Counted from the stretch's first letter, positions 33,923 through 46,375 are shown. The stretch is 64,000 bases of DNA from Oryza sativa Japonica Group (GCF_034140825.1 NC_089037.1:24381501-24445500), one strand, 5' to 3'. Translations and numbers: made by a program. The notes: a model not told the origin generated them from the letters alone.

Positions 33923-35275
33923 GGCAAATTTTGCTACATGACATCGCAATTGTGTGGTTTTAGCTCAGGGACACCACGAAAGTGAAGTTTTGGGGGAAGA
34001 CATCCCATAATCGTGGATATTTGCCGATGGACACCACACCGTCTACTGTGCTGACGTGGCGGACGGGAGGCCTTTTTTGACGTGGTCGGACGTAAATACC
34101 CCTGCACAAGAGATAATAAGGTTATGTGGGGGCCCACTTGACAGTGTCCCCCTCTTCTTTTTCTTCTCTCTCCGATTTCTTCTCCTCTCGATCTCCCCTC
34201 ATCTCTCTCCCTCCATCAGCTCCACGCCGCTGGTCGCCGCCGCCGCCCACTCGAACTCGCGCACGAGCGCCGCCACCAAGAGGCAGGCGTGCGCCACCCC
34301 GAGCCCCATGCTGGGGCAATACCTCCGCCCTGCGCCAAACGGCATCATTCTCACCTCCTTCGGCCTCGGCAGCGGGCTCACCCCCTCCGCCTCGCCACTG
34401 GCCATGAACCTGTCCGGCCGGAACTCGTCCGGATCTGTCCACGCCTTGCCGTCCCGCCCGATGTCCCCGAGGATGAAGTGCACCCGCACGCCGCCGCTCG
34501 GCAGGGAAAGGTGTTCGACACGGTGGACTCCGTGCCGCTGCCGAGGAACTCCGACACGAGGCCCACCATCTCGTCGTCGGTGAGCGCGCAATGGGAGAGG
34601 CGGTGCTCTTCCTTGCCCTCGCCGGCGGCGGCGTTGTCTCCCACAGGGACGCGTAGGTCGAGGAGCGAGTCGACGTAAGGACAGAACTTGTGTTCACCGC
34701 GATGCTGTGTTCGCCGCTGTTGGGAGATGAGAGGGAGGAAAACCTCGGCCTGCCGGCGGCCGGATGCGACGAAGCGGCGCAGCCGCCACCAATGCACGAG
34801 GTTTGCCAGCATCGAGCCACCGAACCCCTCGACCACGACATCGAGCTCGAACTCCCGCAACACGCGTTGCAGGTCGCGCACATCGCGCTCGCCGAAGCAG
34901 AACCACGCGGCCACCGGGAACAGGGTGTCGTGCACGACGTCACGGATGAGCACCTCGCCGTCGCTGCCGCTGCCACCGCCAACCCGGGCGGCGATGTCCA
35001 CGACGAGGGCCTCGACGGCCGCCTGCTGCTGCGGCGGTGGGGAGTGGCTGGACGGGAGGCCCTTTTTTTTTTGACGTGGCATAGGGGTATTTACGTCCGA
35101 CCGTGTCAAAAAATAGACTTCCGTCCGCCACGTCAGCACCGCAAGTATCCTTTAGATGACGCGGTGTCTATCGGCAAATATCCACGATTATGGGATGTCT
35201 TCCCCCAAAACTTCACTTTCATGGTGTCCCTGAGTTAAAACCACACAATTGCGATGTCCCGTAGCAAAATTTGCC
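33923..35275. mobile_element. Pack-MULE carrying a cytochrome P450 fragment
   Basis: A perfect 9-bp target duplication AAACTTAAA lies at 33914-33922 and 35276-35284. Long terminal inverted repeats of about 200 bp start GGCAAATTTTGCTAC at both ends. They share ATCGCAATTGTGTGGTTTTA, TGTCTTCCCCCAAAACTTCA (inverted) and GGTATTTACGTCCGACC (inverted). The interior holds P450 sequence on the minus strand. The right end lies 365 bp before the start codon of the ankyrin-TPR gene, so the element sits in that gene's upstream region. Confidence 0.92.
34199..35040 (-). pseudogene. Captured cytochrome P450 fragment, probably CYP89/CYP77-like
   Basis: Reading on the minus strand there is VHDTLFPVAAWFCFGERD, then VHWWRLRRF and FLPLI, then an I-helix-like EFLGSGTEST. 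In another frame comes ILGDIGRDGKAW, DPDEFRPDRF and the heme loop FGAGRRYCPS. P450s are heme mono-oxygenases anchored to the ER. Here the membrane anchor is missing. The segment between the I-helix and the PERF region, which includes the ExxR helix, is also missing, and the frame changes there. The heme loop ends CPS where the family has C-x-G. The piece is therefore a non-catalytic capture. The CYP family is assigned only by the look of the motifs. Confidence 0.75.
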
Positions 35276-35284
35276 AAACTTAAA

Positions 35285-35640
35285 AGTCCCCAGCCAGGAC
35301 CTAGCAGTTCTGTGTGGAAAAAAAAATAAAAAAAGCACACACTAAAGTGCTTTTTTTTTTTTGGTTCTCGTTCATTTTTGTGCTGTGGTAAGAAGTCCGT
35401 AAAAATATTGGTACCCGTAACAATTTCATCGATTTCCACCAGCGACGTCTCCTTCCTTCTCACGTACGCCTCCACTCGTTTCCTTCTCCCTTCGCTTCTC
35501 TTCTCGGCTTCTCCCCCATTTCAAAACCCCAAACCCCCCAAGCTCCTCCTCCTCTCCCTCCTCTCCCTGCCCTCCTAAACCCTACCCAATTTTCCTCTCC
35601 TCCATCGATCGATCGATCGCTCGCTCGCTCGCCCATCGCC
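35285..35640 (+). promoter_or_regulatory. Upstream region and 5' UTR of the ankyrin-TPR gene
   Basis: A pyrimidine-rich stretch (35440-35600) is typical of a plant leader. It ends in simple repeats (ATCG)n then (CTCG)n at about 35603-35632, followed by the start codon context CATCGCCATGG. Only about 150 bp separates the Pack-MULE end from the pyrimidine-rich leader, so promoter function may depend on element sequence. Confidence 0.4.
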
Positions 35641-38600
35641 ATGGCGGAGGAGCTCCCCTTCCCCGCTAACATCGAAGGTAAGCGCCCCCCGCCCCCCCTT
35701 CCACTAACCCTAGCCCCACCAAGAGAGCTGACTGACCACTCTCTCTCCCTTCCCTTTTCCGCAGTGATGCGCCACACGCCGCGGTTCAAGCTCATGCAGG
35801 CGGCATTCCACGGCGACCTCCGCGGCTTGAAGCGTACGCCCTCTCGCGCTCGCGCTCTCCCTCTCCTCCGGTTCCGGGCTCGGATCGGATGGATTCTGCT
35901 GGACTGCGGCGACCTGCTGTTTTGCCGCAACGCTTGCTGAATTTTTTTCATCTCTGTTTTTCTTTTTTTTTTCTGGTTTGGTGGTGGTATGTGATTCGTT
36001 TGCAGGGCAGGCGAAGATTCTGGATATGGGGAGGGGCCGCCTGAGGAAGGCCGTAGAGGATGTGAGGGTGGAAGGCGTGCCGGGCGAGGAAGGTACAGGG
36101 GTGCTGCATATGGCTGCCTCCCATGGCCACATGGAGATGTGCAAGTACCTGGTCGAAACGCTTCAGGTGGATGTGGATGATGCGGATGACAAAGGTCCAT
36201 ACTTTTTTCACAAAACCGAGCCCGAGTTTGTAGAGCTAGAACTTTGGAGTCCGGTATTTGCTCATACTACCGCAGTAGGGACATGCTAGTTTTTGAAACT
36301 TCGTAAAATGCTATTTCTAACTTTGTAATAAAGTCATAATGAAGCTATTATCTTGGTTTTCATGCATAGGTTAGGACACTGTTTATGTTTAGCCAAGTTG
36401 CTTGGTATATAGATTTGAAATATGACTTAGTGCTGCTTAATTGATTGTGCTCCCTAGGGTTGTGCATGGCATTTTGGAACAACACTTTGAAGGAATTAAT
36501 ATTTATTCCACAAAGTTGAATAAGAAAGCAATAGAACATTGCACTAGATTTGCCTGATTGCCCCCATTTGTCATATTCTGTTGTGCGTAGTTATGTAATG
36601 TTTCATGCAAAATTAGGCCATGCGCACTTCTATTAACCATTCTCTCTTGTTATAGCCTACGGAAGTGGGTGGTTCATACAAATGTATCTCGGCATCAGTA
36701 AATTATTGGTTACTTTAGGTAACATGATATTTGATGTTTGCACTTAATAAAATATGCTCCTCATCTATGGTCATGCACTCTGTAATTCTACTTCATACAA
36801 AACCTAAAATCCCGTCTATATTTTATTCCCTTGAGGAGCAATTGCATTTGGCTGTATGTTTTGACATAGATAAATATTTTGTTAGAAAAACATCATTTTC
36901 TGCTTTTTATTTTTCAGAAAATTTTAAAATAGACTCTCTTGTCAGCTGTTTTTTTAACAAAAGGTTTTGGCCAAATGCCCAAACCCATAAGGGTGGTTTG
37001 GCAAGGCAATCCACACCAGGTAAATACTGTTGCATGGAAAAAAATGCTGCCGTGCCTCATAGCAGCGTGGCCAACAGTTTGTTTAAAGTAATTTACTGTA
37101 GATTTATTTTTAAAACTTTATTAGAAAAGGCTAAAAAATAAAGAGAATGTTTCTAACTTTCTATACTGAACCCTGATAGTTCTTTGCATCAATAAGCTTC
37201 ATTATCTATTTTCTTGACAGGTAGAACATCTCTACTTAAGGCGGTACATTCTGGGCATCGGGGAATTGCCAAGTATCTTCTTAATCATGACGCCAATCCA
37301 GACCTAGCCATGTGCTGTGGGCTTACCCCTCTACATTCTGCCGCTGGATTAGGTCTCCTACTATAAACATGTATCTCTGTTTTCAATCAACGCATTGCTG
37401 TTTTTATTAAGTTGTGTATTTTGGATGGCTATGCTCATACACCTTTTAGTCTTTTAAGGCTTTGTTTTTCTGGTACTGGATTTATGTGCATATGCGCTTA
37501 TATGGGTGTGAATGTTCATAGGTGTACAAAACACAGAAATGGGTGCAGGGTGCATATTCACATATAATTTTAATTCCCCCTTTGGCCTTCCTAATGTTTA
37601 TGGCTCCACTATGTATAGGAGTAATCTTATTATAACCACAGGCTTTTGCCAACTTACTCCCTCCGTCCCAAATTAGTTGTCTCTTTAGGATTCAAATATT
37701 GTCCCAAAATAGTTGTCACAATGGAGTAATACTTGTCCCATCAATCACTTCTAATTCAAATTTTTTTCTTTTCTACCCTCAACTATCCTCCCACATCCAA
37801 CCATACATCATTTAATAAAGGGCACTATAGTCTTTTTTGTCAAACCTTAATCCATGCTAAACAACCTAGAATGACAGCTAATATGGGACAGAGGTAGTAC
37901 AAAATATTCCACCTTGCGTTTTTTTAATTTTCAGCAGCTATTGGTCCTATGCAGAATTACAGATATTGTATAAGAGATGGGCAGCAGGCCAGTGCCCTGG
38001 TGTCTAGTGCCTAGTTGTGGACTAGGAGCTTGGTGGGAAGCTGCTTTTAGAGTTGTGATCCTGCCATGTTGTTAACTTAATGATCTTAGTTTTATGGACT
38101 ACCATCCTTTTTTACTTTAAATTTTAAAGCAGATGTTCAGGACAAATCAAGTTCCAACATTTTTTGGAAAGAAAGATGTTGTCAGAACTAACCAGTATCC
38201 TCCTTTGTACTACCTGATTTGTTTTGTACCTGATCTGGACTAATAAGTACTTGATTTGTTTTATTCAGGTGATTGTGAGTCCGTAAAACTATTGCTTGCA
38301 AAAGGAGCTTATGTTGACCCAATGTCTACTTTTGGGACACCACTTCATCTTGCTGCTAAAGAAGGGCAGGATGGCACCATGAAGATATTGTTGGACAACA
38401 ATGCAGATGTAAGTTCAGCTACATGAAATTTCTACCATAGCCCTTAAATTGCCCTGGTTTCATTTGTTTGCTTATTAAGGATCATTATAGTCCTAACTGC
38501 CCTGTTGTCATCTTCCATCTTATTTATTGTTGTAATATTGTCTGATCGTTTGGTGCTGTTATGGAAAAATAAATTGAGTGTGAGCTTTGCTAGCTAATCT

Positions 38601-41600
38601 TTTGTCACATAGGTAACCTAGAACTCTTCAATACCATGTTGCCGTTGTTTGATAAAATGACTCGGTAACAAGTATTGAAACTTCGAAAGTATTTCATCAA
38701 CTCATGTTCAAACTCCTAATACTGCATTTTTAAGTAGATATCTGTATTATGGTCATATTTTTGTTTTGGGGTCTTAAGCCTGCCCTTTAGGCCCTTCATA
38801 TACAACCCCTTGTTACCGAGGATACATACAAAGCTACTTGAAAAATTTGAACAGGCCCTCTTTGCACAAGATAAATGTTCAATTGTTTGAATGGAAACAT
38901 CATTTTAAGGGCCTAATATGCTTAATGTTTCTAATCAGTGCAACAAGATGGTAAACGGTATAACACCTCTCCTCCTTGCTATGAAAGCTGCATCAGCAAA
39001 ATGTATGGAGCTGCTGGTTGAGGTATTGATGCTTAATATTAGCCACATCAAATTCTAAGATTATCTTTGGACTGCCTGCTTTGTTTTGACATTTTCCACA
39101 CTCAAGTGAGGACAATTTGACTTTCTTTTGTTGGCATTTTGGTTGCGAACATGAACTACATTTGTGTCCCAATACACATTCTTAGCCACATAAAACACTC
39201 AGTGTGGAAACTTTCTTAACCATGTTTTTTTGAAACCTACCACCATTGATTTTTCTGCCACATGTATGATGACAGAGGTAGTGACATTAAGTCGTTCGTT
39301 TCATATCTGAAGCAAATTGCTACATATTACCCAAGACAATCTTGCAGCCAGATATGTAACAACTTTTTGCATCATAGGCTGGAGCTGATGCTACTTACTC
39401 TGATGTCATCTGGAATTATATGTCAACTACTTTTATGGATGATGAAGATAGTGGTTCATCTGTGTTCTCGGATTCTGAACCAGAAGAGATTGATGCCAAT
39501 CACCATATTCCCGTCAATGTAAGACCACTTTGCTACAAAGGGCATGCATTTAGAAGTTCGAAATTTGTACATAGTAGAATCCTAGTAAACAATGTAGCTC
39601 TAAAACTTTTGAGGCAGGTATCTGGTTAGTTGATTTATTTACCTTGTTTCCTATTCATATTTCCTCCATCGTAGTTCTGTTAGCATCTAATTATTGTGTG
39701 TACGCATGAACTCAGTGCTTCTCTATATAATCCAGAACAACCTTTGAGCAATGGCACCTCATGTTGCATTGCCTCGCCTTACGCCTCGCACGCTATGGCG
39801 CTGAGACAGGGATATGCCACCTTAGACCACCAATAAAACTGCTTGGGTGCAATCATGGTGCAACCTATCTAAAAATTTCCAGGGAAAAAAATCCAAACTT
39901 TCTAGACATGTTTATGGTATAATTTTTTGGGCTCAAATTGATTGTAGTCATAGCAACAAAAAAGTAAAATTATGAAAAGTGTTTAGAGTTAAATGTTTCA
40001 TCATTGCCCTTTGTTGTTACTCTTTAACATTGTTCAAATTTGGAATCTATATTTATACATGGTAATAAAGCATGAAGTAAACCTACAAACCTTTTCTGGC
40101 TTATTATTTCTCATAATTTTTAGTTGGAGCTATGCCCAAGTATTATTGCATAGCATATATTCCCATATTTCCTAGGGAATAACACATCAATTTGTCCATA
40201 TTGGTATTAACAAAACTTTAGCAGTGCTATTGTGATCATGGGGAAATTATCCTATGATTATATAGAAAGGAGGAGACGGAGTGGGGTGTATGTCTCTTGG
40301 GCTCTTGACTGGTAAGATTATTTTAATGTAGAATGTGCTATGGCGATAAGGATAGCTACCCTAAAGGTGATATTAACAGGTTTTGATAGTTTAGTAGCTA
40401 GAATTTATTGATAATGCAGATGGATACTTGTAGAATATCATGAGTGCTTGAAACATCACGTTTGAGCAATCAAATGTATCTTTCCTGGAATATTCACAAT
40501 AGTTGCTTTACAGTTAGTATATCTTTCCCATGTGTTCTGCAAGGTTTTCGTTTATTTGATATTTTTTATGATTCACTTTATCAGGACAAACCTGTGAATC
40601 GAAGGAAAATTGCAGAGTTTAAGTCGTTAGGGCTTGAGGCAGTTGAGAAGAAGGATTATCTTTCTGCAGCAGGATTCTACAGTGAGGTATAATAGAGCAC
40701 AATTATTTCCTGTGTTTCTCTTTTCCAAAATATATGCTGTAGTGGTTTGTGTAAGCTTTCTACATGAGGCAGGGAAGCTTCTCAATGATTTCATAACGAG
40801 TACATTTTCATGAATGCAAACACCATAATCTGAAGTATTCTCTGAGATGGCTTTTAGTTGTATCTAAGATTTAAACATGTTAAATCAACTTCTGACAAGA
40901 TCCAAACTTTTGATCGGTTGCTTTCCTTTTTTCTTCCTTAATTTTGTTTTTTTACAGACAGGCAACTTTTTTTTTTTTCGCACCAATGCCCTTTCTGGTT
41001 GGATGTAGGCCATGGACCTTGACCCTGATGATGCAACCCTGCTGTCCAATAGGAGCCTTTGCTGGCTTTATCTGGGTGAAGGAGGCAAGGCTTTGGTGGA
41101 TGCTCATAAATGCAGAAAAATGCGGCCTGACTGGCCAAAGGCCTGCTACCGTCAGGGTGCAGCTTTAATGTTACTGAAGGTTAGATAGAAGATTATTACC
41201 CTTTTTGTGTTTGTGCTGCAGATGGTTTTCAATGTTAGCTTGATTTTTTTTTGGCAGGACTATGTGAGCGCGTGTGAAGCACTTTTTGATGGATTCAAGT
41301 TGGATCCTGAGGACGTTGAGATTGAAAATGCATTACGGTAATCCTATGTCCCTTTGGTCATGCTAGATCTTATGATGATAAATTGAATGGTTTCATATGC
41401 TGTAGCTAGATTCAAGATTGACTCACACCCTATCCTTAAAAACTTGTGAAATACTCCCTCCATTCGCTTTTGATCAACACACAAGAAAAACAGAAGAATT
41501 CAACAATGATCAGCACATAACCGTGTTAATTTGCATGCTCCGTGTTAATATCATTACTAGGAGAATAATAAAAACAGAAGAATTCGACAATGATCAGCGC

Positions 41601-41827
41601 ATAATATCAATGAGAGGTTTATTAACAAAGGATATATGTGGCATTCTGTGGTGATGTGTTTCTGCACGTTGGCATCTAAACACTTGCTAATTACAACACC
41701 ATGTAATCTTGATGGTTCTCCTAACATGTCGCTGCTTCATTATTTTGTTCTGATGATAGTAGTTCTTGATATATGCAGGGAAGCTCTAGAGTTCTTGAAG
41801 GTGTCTCAAAGCACTTCGGCTAACTGA
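35641..41827 (+). CDS. Ankyrin-repeat plus TPR protein (TPR10-like)
   Basis: Eleven coding exons with GT-AG sites: 35641-35677, 35765-35833, 36006-36194, 37221-37352, 38269-38408, 38939-39022, 39378-39518, 40585-40686, 41009-41179, 41258-41337 and 41779-41827. They join in frame to 397 codons. Five ankyrin repeats span about residues 60-240 (LHMAASHGHMEMCKYL; LLKAVHSGHRGIAKYLLNH; TPLHSAAG; TPLHLAAKEG; TPLLLAMKAASAKCMELL). An acidic linker with DSGSSVFSDSEPEE follows, then three TPR-like units to the end (AVEKKDYLSAAGFYSE; LLSNRSLCWLYLGEG; KACYRQGAALMLLKDY). Such proteins act as cytosolic scaffolds or chaperone adaptors. The nearest relative I recall is Arabidopsis TPR10. Of the five carboxylate-clamp positions, four look conserved, but the first Asn (KxxGN) is Leu in FKSLGLEAV. 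The role is inferred from domains only. Confidence 0.9.
37657..37897. mobile_element. Stowaway MITE in intron of the ankyrin-TPR gene
   Basis: CTCCCTCCGTCCCAAATTAG at the left and CTAATATGGGACAGAGGTAG at the right, flanked by TA (37655-37656, 37898-37899). 241 bp. It lies inside the fourth coding intron and does not touch splice sites. Confidence 0.75.
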
Positions 41828-42425
41828 ACTGTATGGGTTTTGCAGCGGATGTTCTGGTTCATGTTTTACCTTTCCACAAGGCTCTTTTGGCATTGAATCC
41901 CTGAACTGGTTCCCTTTCGTAAGTTGAATGGCGAGTCGGTGACTATCGCAGAAGTTTCATTGTGCTAACTCGAACTGACAGTGAGACATCTGAGAGTACT
42001 TTTTGCTGCATCTGTGTGATGCCCCATTATAATGTCTATGTAAACATACCGAACTACTGTTACGTCATTTTGTTGATCACTGATTATGTGCATCGGTGCT
42101 TCCTAGATAGCAACTGCTGTTCTGCAGAGTATATCCCCTCCGATAAAAATAATAATAATCAAAGATGGAATGTGACCCTTTCAGTGTAACGAATTCATTG
42201 TACTAAGAGGATCACACCGCTCTTAGGTGGGGTCTTTTTGGACGGAGGGAGTACTAGACAAGCACAATATGACTGCGAGATGGTAATGGATTTTCATTTG
42301 TTGCAGTATATGAGCCACCTTTTGGAACTGTACTATCTACATGGCTGTGCCTGCGCGATAAATTCCTAGATGGGATAGGTTCTATACTCTCCTAACTGTG
42401 CTTGCAGTATATGTTTTTTACTATT

Positions 42426-43106
42426 GAGTAAATTGCGTACACGGTGCATCAACTTAGCAGGTGAGTGTAATTTGGTACAAGAACTTGAGAAATGAGCGTT
42501 ATAGTGTAATAACTTAGCAGCTAAGTGCAATTTAGTACAAGAACTTCATAAGTGAGTTCTTAAGTGATCGCATAAATATAACAACTTGTAAGATATGTAT
42601 GATTTTGTTTCAATAAGTTAAGAAGTTATGTGACAACTTAATTATTTGGAGCACTATTTATACATATTCAATTTTTAAGTAATTATTTTGACAATATACT
42701 GGCGTGGATGTGTACATAAGCATATTTATATTTTTATCCTAATAACTAATAACTGAAAGTTAATTAAACTGGATATAGAAATTATTATATTTCGGTTGAG
42801 ATTTGGGAAGATAAAGAAAACAAAAATTCTTTAAGGTAATTGGATGTACAGTATAATTCTTAAAGATTAAATTCAATATTATAAGGTAATATCCGTAGGA
42901 TTGCTATGTATTGGCATATTGACATCGTGAAAAAAACTCACCTAGCATAAATTGATGCACCAAAATACTAAATTATCAAGTTCTTATACTAGAACACACC
43001 CACTTGTCAAGTTGTCAAGTTGTTACACTTGAATGTTCAATTCTTAAGTTCTTACACTATATCGCACTCATCTACCAAGTTGTTGTACCGTGGGTGCAAT
43101 TTACTC
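42426..43106. mobile_element. MULE, non-coding, downstream of the ankyrin-TPR gene
   Basis: Ends GAGTAAATTGC...GCAATTTACTC with inverted extensions such as ACGGTGCATCAACTT against AAGTTGTTGTACCGT. The 9-bp flanks TTTACTATT and ATTACTATT match at 8 of 9 positions. Subterminal direct repeats (TAGTACAAGAACTT, CAAGTTGTCAAGTTGTTA) are present. 681 bp. Confidence 0.8.
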
Positions 43107-43284
43107 ATTACTATTACTTAATTATAATCATATGTTAATTAATCGCTTTGTTTTATATGCTAGAGAGGAAGGGTTCCTAGCCTCCTCAACGTATACAACG
43201 GGAAACCTCAATTTGAATGAAACTGAAAAACATTTTAAAAACGGGTTAAAGGAAGATTCAAGTAGTGGCAAATATCACTTAGGG

Positions 43285-43530
43285 TTCTTTACCGCTGGTT
43301 CCCAACCCCTTCTCTCGTTTTTTACGTGCACGCTTTTCAAACTGCTAAATGGTACGTTGCTAAATGGTGCGTTTTTTTGAAAAAGTTTATGTACGAAAGT
43401 TGCTTAAAAAATCAAATTAATCTATTTTTGAAAAAAAAATTAGCTAATACTTAATTAATCATGCGCCAATGGACCGCTCCGTTTTCCGTGCGGAGGGGAT
43501 GGGTTCCCAACCCCAACTAATGAACACAGC
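43285..43530. mobile_element. MITE with GGTTCCCAACCCC ends
   Basis: Left GGGTTCTTTACCGCTGGTTC and right GGGTTCCCAACCCCAACTAA...AACACAGCC form rough inverted ends, with an AT-rich interior. This outline is common among rice MITEs. No clear duplication is seen and the superfamily is open. Confidence 0.45.
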
Positions 43531-43592
43531 CTAAGGCTCATTAGTGTATGATTAACTATGTATTAGTGGAAAAACTTAAAAATTGATTAATA

Positions 43593-43833
43593 CTCCCTCC
43601 GTTTCAGGTTATATGACGTTTTGACTTTACTTCAAATTTGGCTAAGTTTATAGATAAATATAGTATTATTTATAATACCAGATTAGTTTTATCAAATCAA
43701 TAATTGAATATATTTTCATAATAAGTTTGTCTTGGGTTGAAAATGTTATTATTTTTTCTTCAAACTTAGTCAAATTTAAAGCAGTTTGACTTTAACCAAA
43801 GTCAAAACGTTTTATAACCTGAAACGGATGGAG
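43593..43833. mobile_element. Stowaway MITE
   Basis: CTCCCTCCGTTTCAGGTTAT at the left and ATAACCTGAAACGGATGGAG at the right, flanked by TA on both sides (43591-43592, 43834-43835). 241 bp. It is less degraded than its relative at 2442. Confidence 0.85.
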
Positions 43834-43835
43834 TA

Positions 43836-45015
43836 TGACTTTTTTAAAGCAATTTTCCTATAAAACATTTTGGTAAAAGAAATGTCCTCTTTAGCCGTTT
43901 GGCAAGGTGCCCCTGTAAGATAAGAGAGTAGAAGTTAGGAAAGGGATGTTCAAGCGCAACCTTAGCTTTTTATTTTTATCCCGGCTGTCCTTAGCTCCTC
44001 TGGCTATGCGACACTGTGGTGCCTTAGTTTTTCAACCCTAGCCCTAGGCTGTAGGGATGGTTTGGAAGGTGTCGGTGGCAAAGGTTGAGACCGAAGGGGA
44101 AAAGGGCTTTGAGTAGTTTAGATGGTTCACTTGACTTTTTTTTTATTTTAAGATAAAAGCTTCAAATCTTTAAATGGAAGCTTTGATATTTTGAGATGTA
44201 AGTTTTAGAATTGAATTGAAAGTTTTGTGATTTGAGATGAACGTTTTATATTTTAAATTAAAGATTATGATTTTTGAGATGAAAGTTTGAAAAAAAAACG
44301 GGGTCCAACTCCCTCAGCGCAAGTGCAGCAGGAAGTGATAGGCGCACCGTGTGTGCGAGTTGCGTTCGTCGAGCATATGCACTAGGTATTATCCCTATTA
44401 GTGGAGTTGTGCGTATCTATCTACTAGGGTTAAATTTTTTGGTGCCCATAAATATCACACACATCTTATGTGCATTAGTGGTGTGTTTATATCATACGTC
44501 TTCCATGTAACTGTAGAAAATTCTCCAAAATCATTATGTCTTGGGACTTGAGCCATTCGCCGAGAGGGCATAATGAATTAGTGGATCTTTCTGTCCTCTA
44601 TTCTCTATTTGTTAGCTTGCCATTCATAGCCAAAATCTAAATTTTCAACTAAAGAGTTGATTTTAGGGTCATCGTAGTCTATTTTTCAGTATTGGCTTAA
44701 AGCACGAATAATACAATTCAAAAGTTTTACTAATTAATAATTTAAGTTAGTTCGTTAATTTTTTAAGTTTTATCGAACTGTACCTCAACTAATTAGATGT
44801 TTTCATCATTTCCCCTACAAGTATAAGCTATTGTGAAAATTTAAATTTTAAGATGTTGATTTTAATGTTTTTCATTGAAGCTTATTTTTCAGCATTGACC
44901 TTTAAATCGCTCAAAACACATATATAAAAATTTTATTAACAACCTGTATGACTTATAATAAGCATTTGGCTAACCAATGAGAGTGACTAATGCATATTCG
45001 TAACAATTTTACTCA
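43836..45015. other. Intergenic, no feature identified
   Basis: AT-rich sequence without domain-bearing open frames. No inverted-repeat element with clear ends was found. Confidence 0.4.
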
Positions 45016-45230
45016 AGGCCTATTTGGTAAGGCTCCATCTCCTAAATTTAACTTTAGAAGTTGGGTCTAGAGTGGAGTTGTGGAGTTGCCTAAACGCAGC
45101 TCCACTTTTCAGTTCATTTTATGAGAGCACTTTAACCAGCTCTACTTCTTTTTTGGATGGAGCTGAAACCGTTTGGTTGAGCTCCAGCTTAATGAAAGGT
45201 GAAGCTGGAGCTGAAGTTGTGCCAAACTAG
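45016..45230. mobile_element. MITE of the 'GGAGCTGGAGCTG...CCAAAC' type
   Basis: GGCCTATTTGGTAAGGCTCC at the left pairs with GGAGCTGAAGTTGTGCCAAA at the right. It is rich in AGCTCC and GGAGCT motifs. About 215 bp. It adjoins the hAT element that starts at 45247. Confidence 0.6.
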
Positions 45231-45246
45231 TTCTCATTGTCTTTCT

Positions 45247-46199
45247 TAGGGGTGGATAGCAAGCCAGCTCGGCTCGGTCAAGCTCGTTAGGATAACGAGT
45301 TGGCTCGGCTCGGCTCGTTATCATAACGAGCTAGAAATCCAGCTCGACTCGGTTCGTTTGAATGCTTGAGTTAGCTCGTTAGGCTCGTGAGTCGCGAGCC
45401 AAACCATCCAGGTGGCTAGGCCTCTCCTCTTCTCAGCGGGGTGCGGTGCAACTAGGGGTGGATGCGGGCGGCGAGCGATTAACAGTTCGTTGCTCCACGT
45501 CATCATCAGCGCCGCCGTGACCTCCTCCGTCAGGGACTCCAGCAAGGCGGCGGCAAGCTCGCCGCCGACGTGTCGCCGCGCATTGCCGACGTGGCGCACG
45601 CTCCACCCGGCCGCCATCTCGGCAGCGATGAGGCCGTGCACCTTGGCAAGCTCCACTTCAAGCTTCTCCTCCTCCCAATAGCGTGAGGCGGCAGTGGCGG
45701 CGGAGGAGGAGGAGCTCGTCGACAGCGCCGGCGTCGGCGCTGACGAGCTTGGTGTGTGGTTGTTGACGGGGTGGTCGGGTAATGCCCGCATGTAGGCAGC
45801 CGCTAGGAGAGGAGAGCGAGCGACAGTGGCGGGCTGGCGGCTACAGCGCGGCGGTGGCGCACGGCGGTGTGAAAGGGGATCGGCGAATTGAGTGGGAGAG
45901 AATGAGAGAATAGAGATGTGGGCATGCGGCGCAGGATGCAGGAGACGGGGAGAGTAGGAGACCTGGAGTAGTCTAGGGTTTTCCTCTCAGTTGGGCTTAG
46001 GACGTTGTCTAACTTGTGTTGTCTCATTGTTTGTTGGGCTTGGGCCTTAGAGTGCTGGCTCGTTAAGGCTCGCAAGCTAGCTCGTTATCTCTAACGAGCT
46101 TTAAAGTCAGCTCGGCTCATTACGAAATTTAAATGAGCCGAGCCGAGCTCGTCACGAGCCGAGCGAGCTAATGAGCCACGAGCTTCCTGTTCACCCTTA
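45247..46199. mobile_element. Non-autonomous hAT element with GC-rich interior
   Basis: Starts TAGGGGTGGATAGC and ends GTTCACCCTTA. The 8-bp flanks GTCTTTCT (45239-45246) and GTCTTGCT (46200-46207) match at 7 of 8 positions. Terminal regions of about 120-150 bp form an inverted repeat rich in GGCTCGGCTCG and AACGAGCT. The interior carries a minus-strand open frame (about 45791-45321, 156 codons) with an amphipathic stretch (SRYWEEEKLEVELAKVHG and ELAAALLESLTEEVTAAL). It looks like captured exon sequence of a gene I do not recognise. No transposase is present. Confidence 0.75.
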
Positions 46200-46375
46200 G
46201 TCTTGCTAGCTAGGTGAAACCTTGCGCGTTGTTGCAGGAGTTTACTATGATAACAATAAGTAAAAATAATGTGTAAGATAGCTTACACAACATAAGCTTA
46301 TATAAACATAAACTTACATAAGTTGATGTGATTTAAATTTAATAGTATATAGAATGATTATTCAAATGTAAAAGT

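Noticed and set aside
34126-35238. Several plus-strand open frames of 93-182 codons
   Set aside because: They are shadows of the captured P450 on the minus strand, inside a defined Pack-MULE.
41453-42252. Stowaway-like ends CTCCCTCCATTCGC (41455) and GGACGGAGGGAG (42240) taken as one element
   Set aside because: The ends differ in inner sequence and the interval contains the last exon of the ankyrin-TPR gene. They are separate half-elements.
42417-43115. Treating the region after the ankyrin-TPR gene as part of its 3' UTR
   Set aside because: A MULE with 8 of 9 matching target duplications accounts for it.
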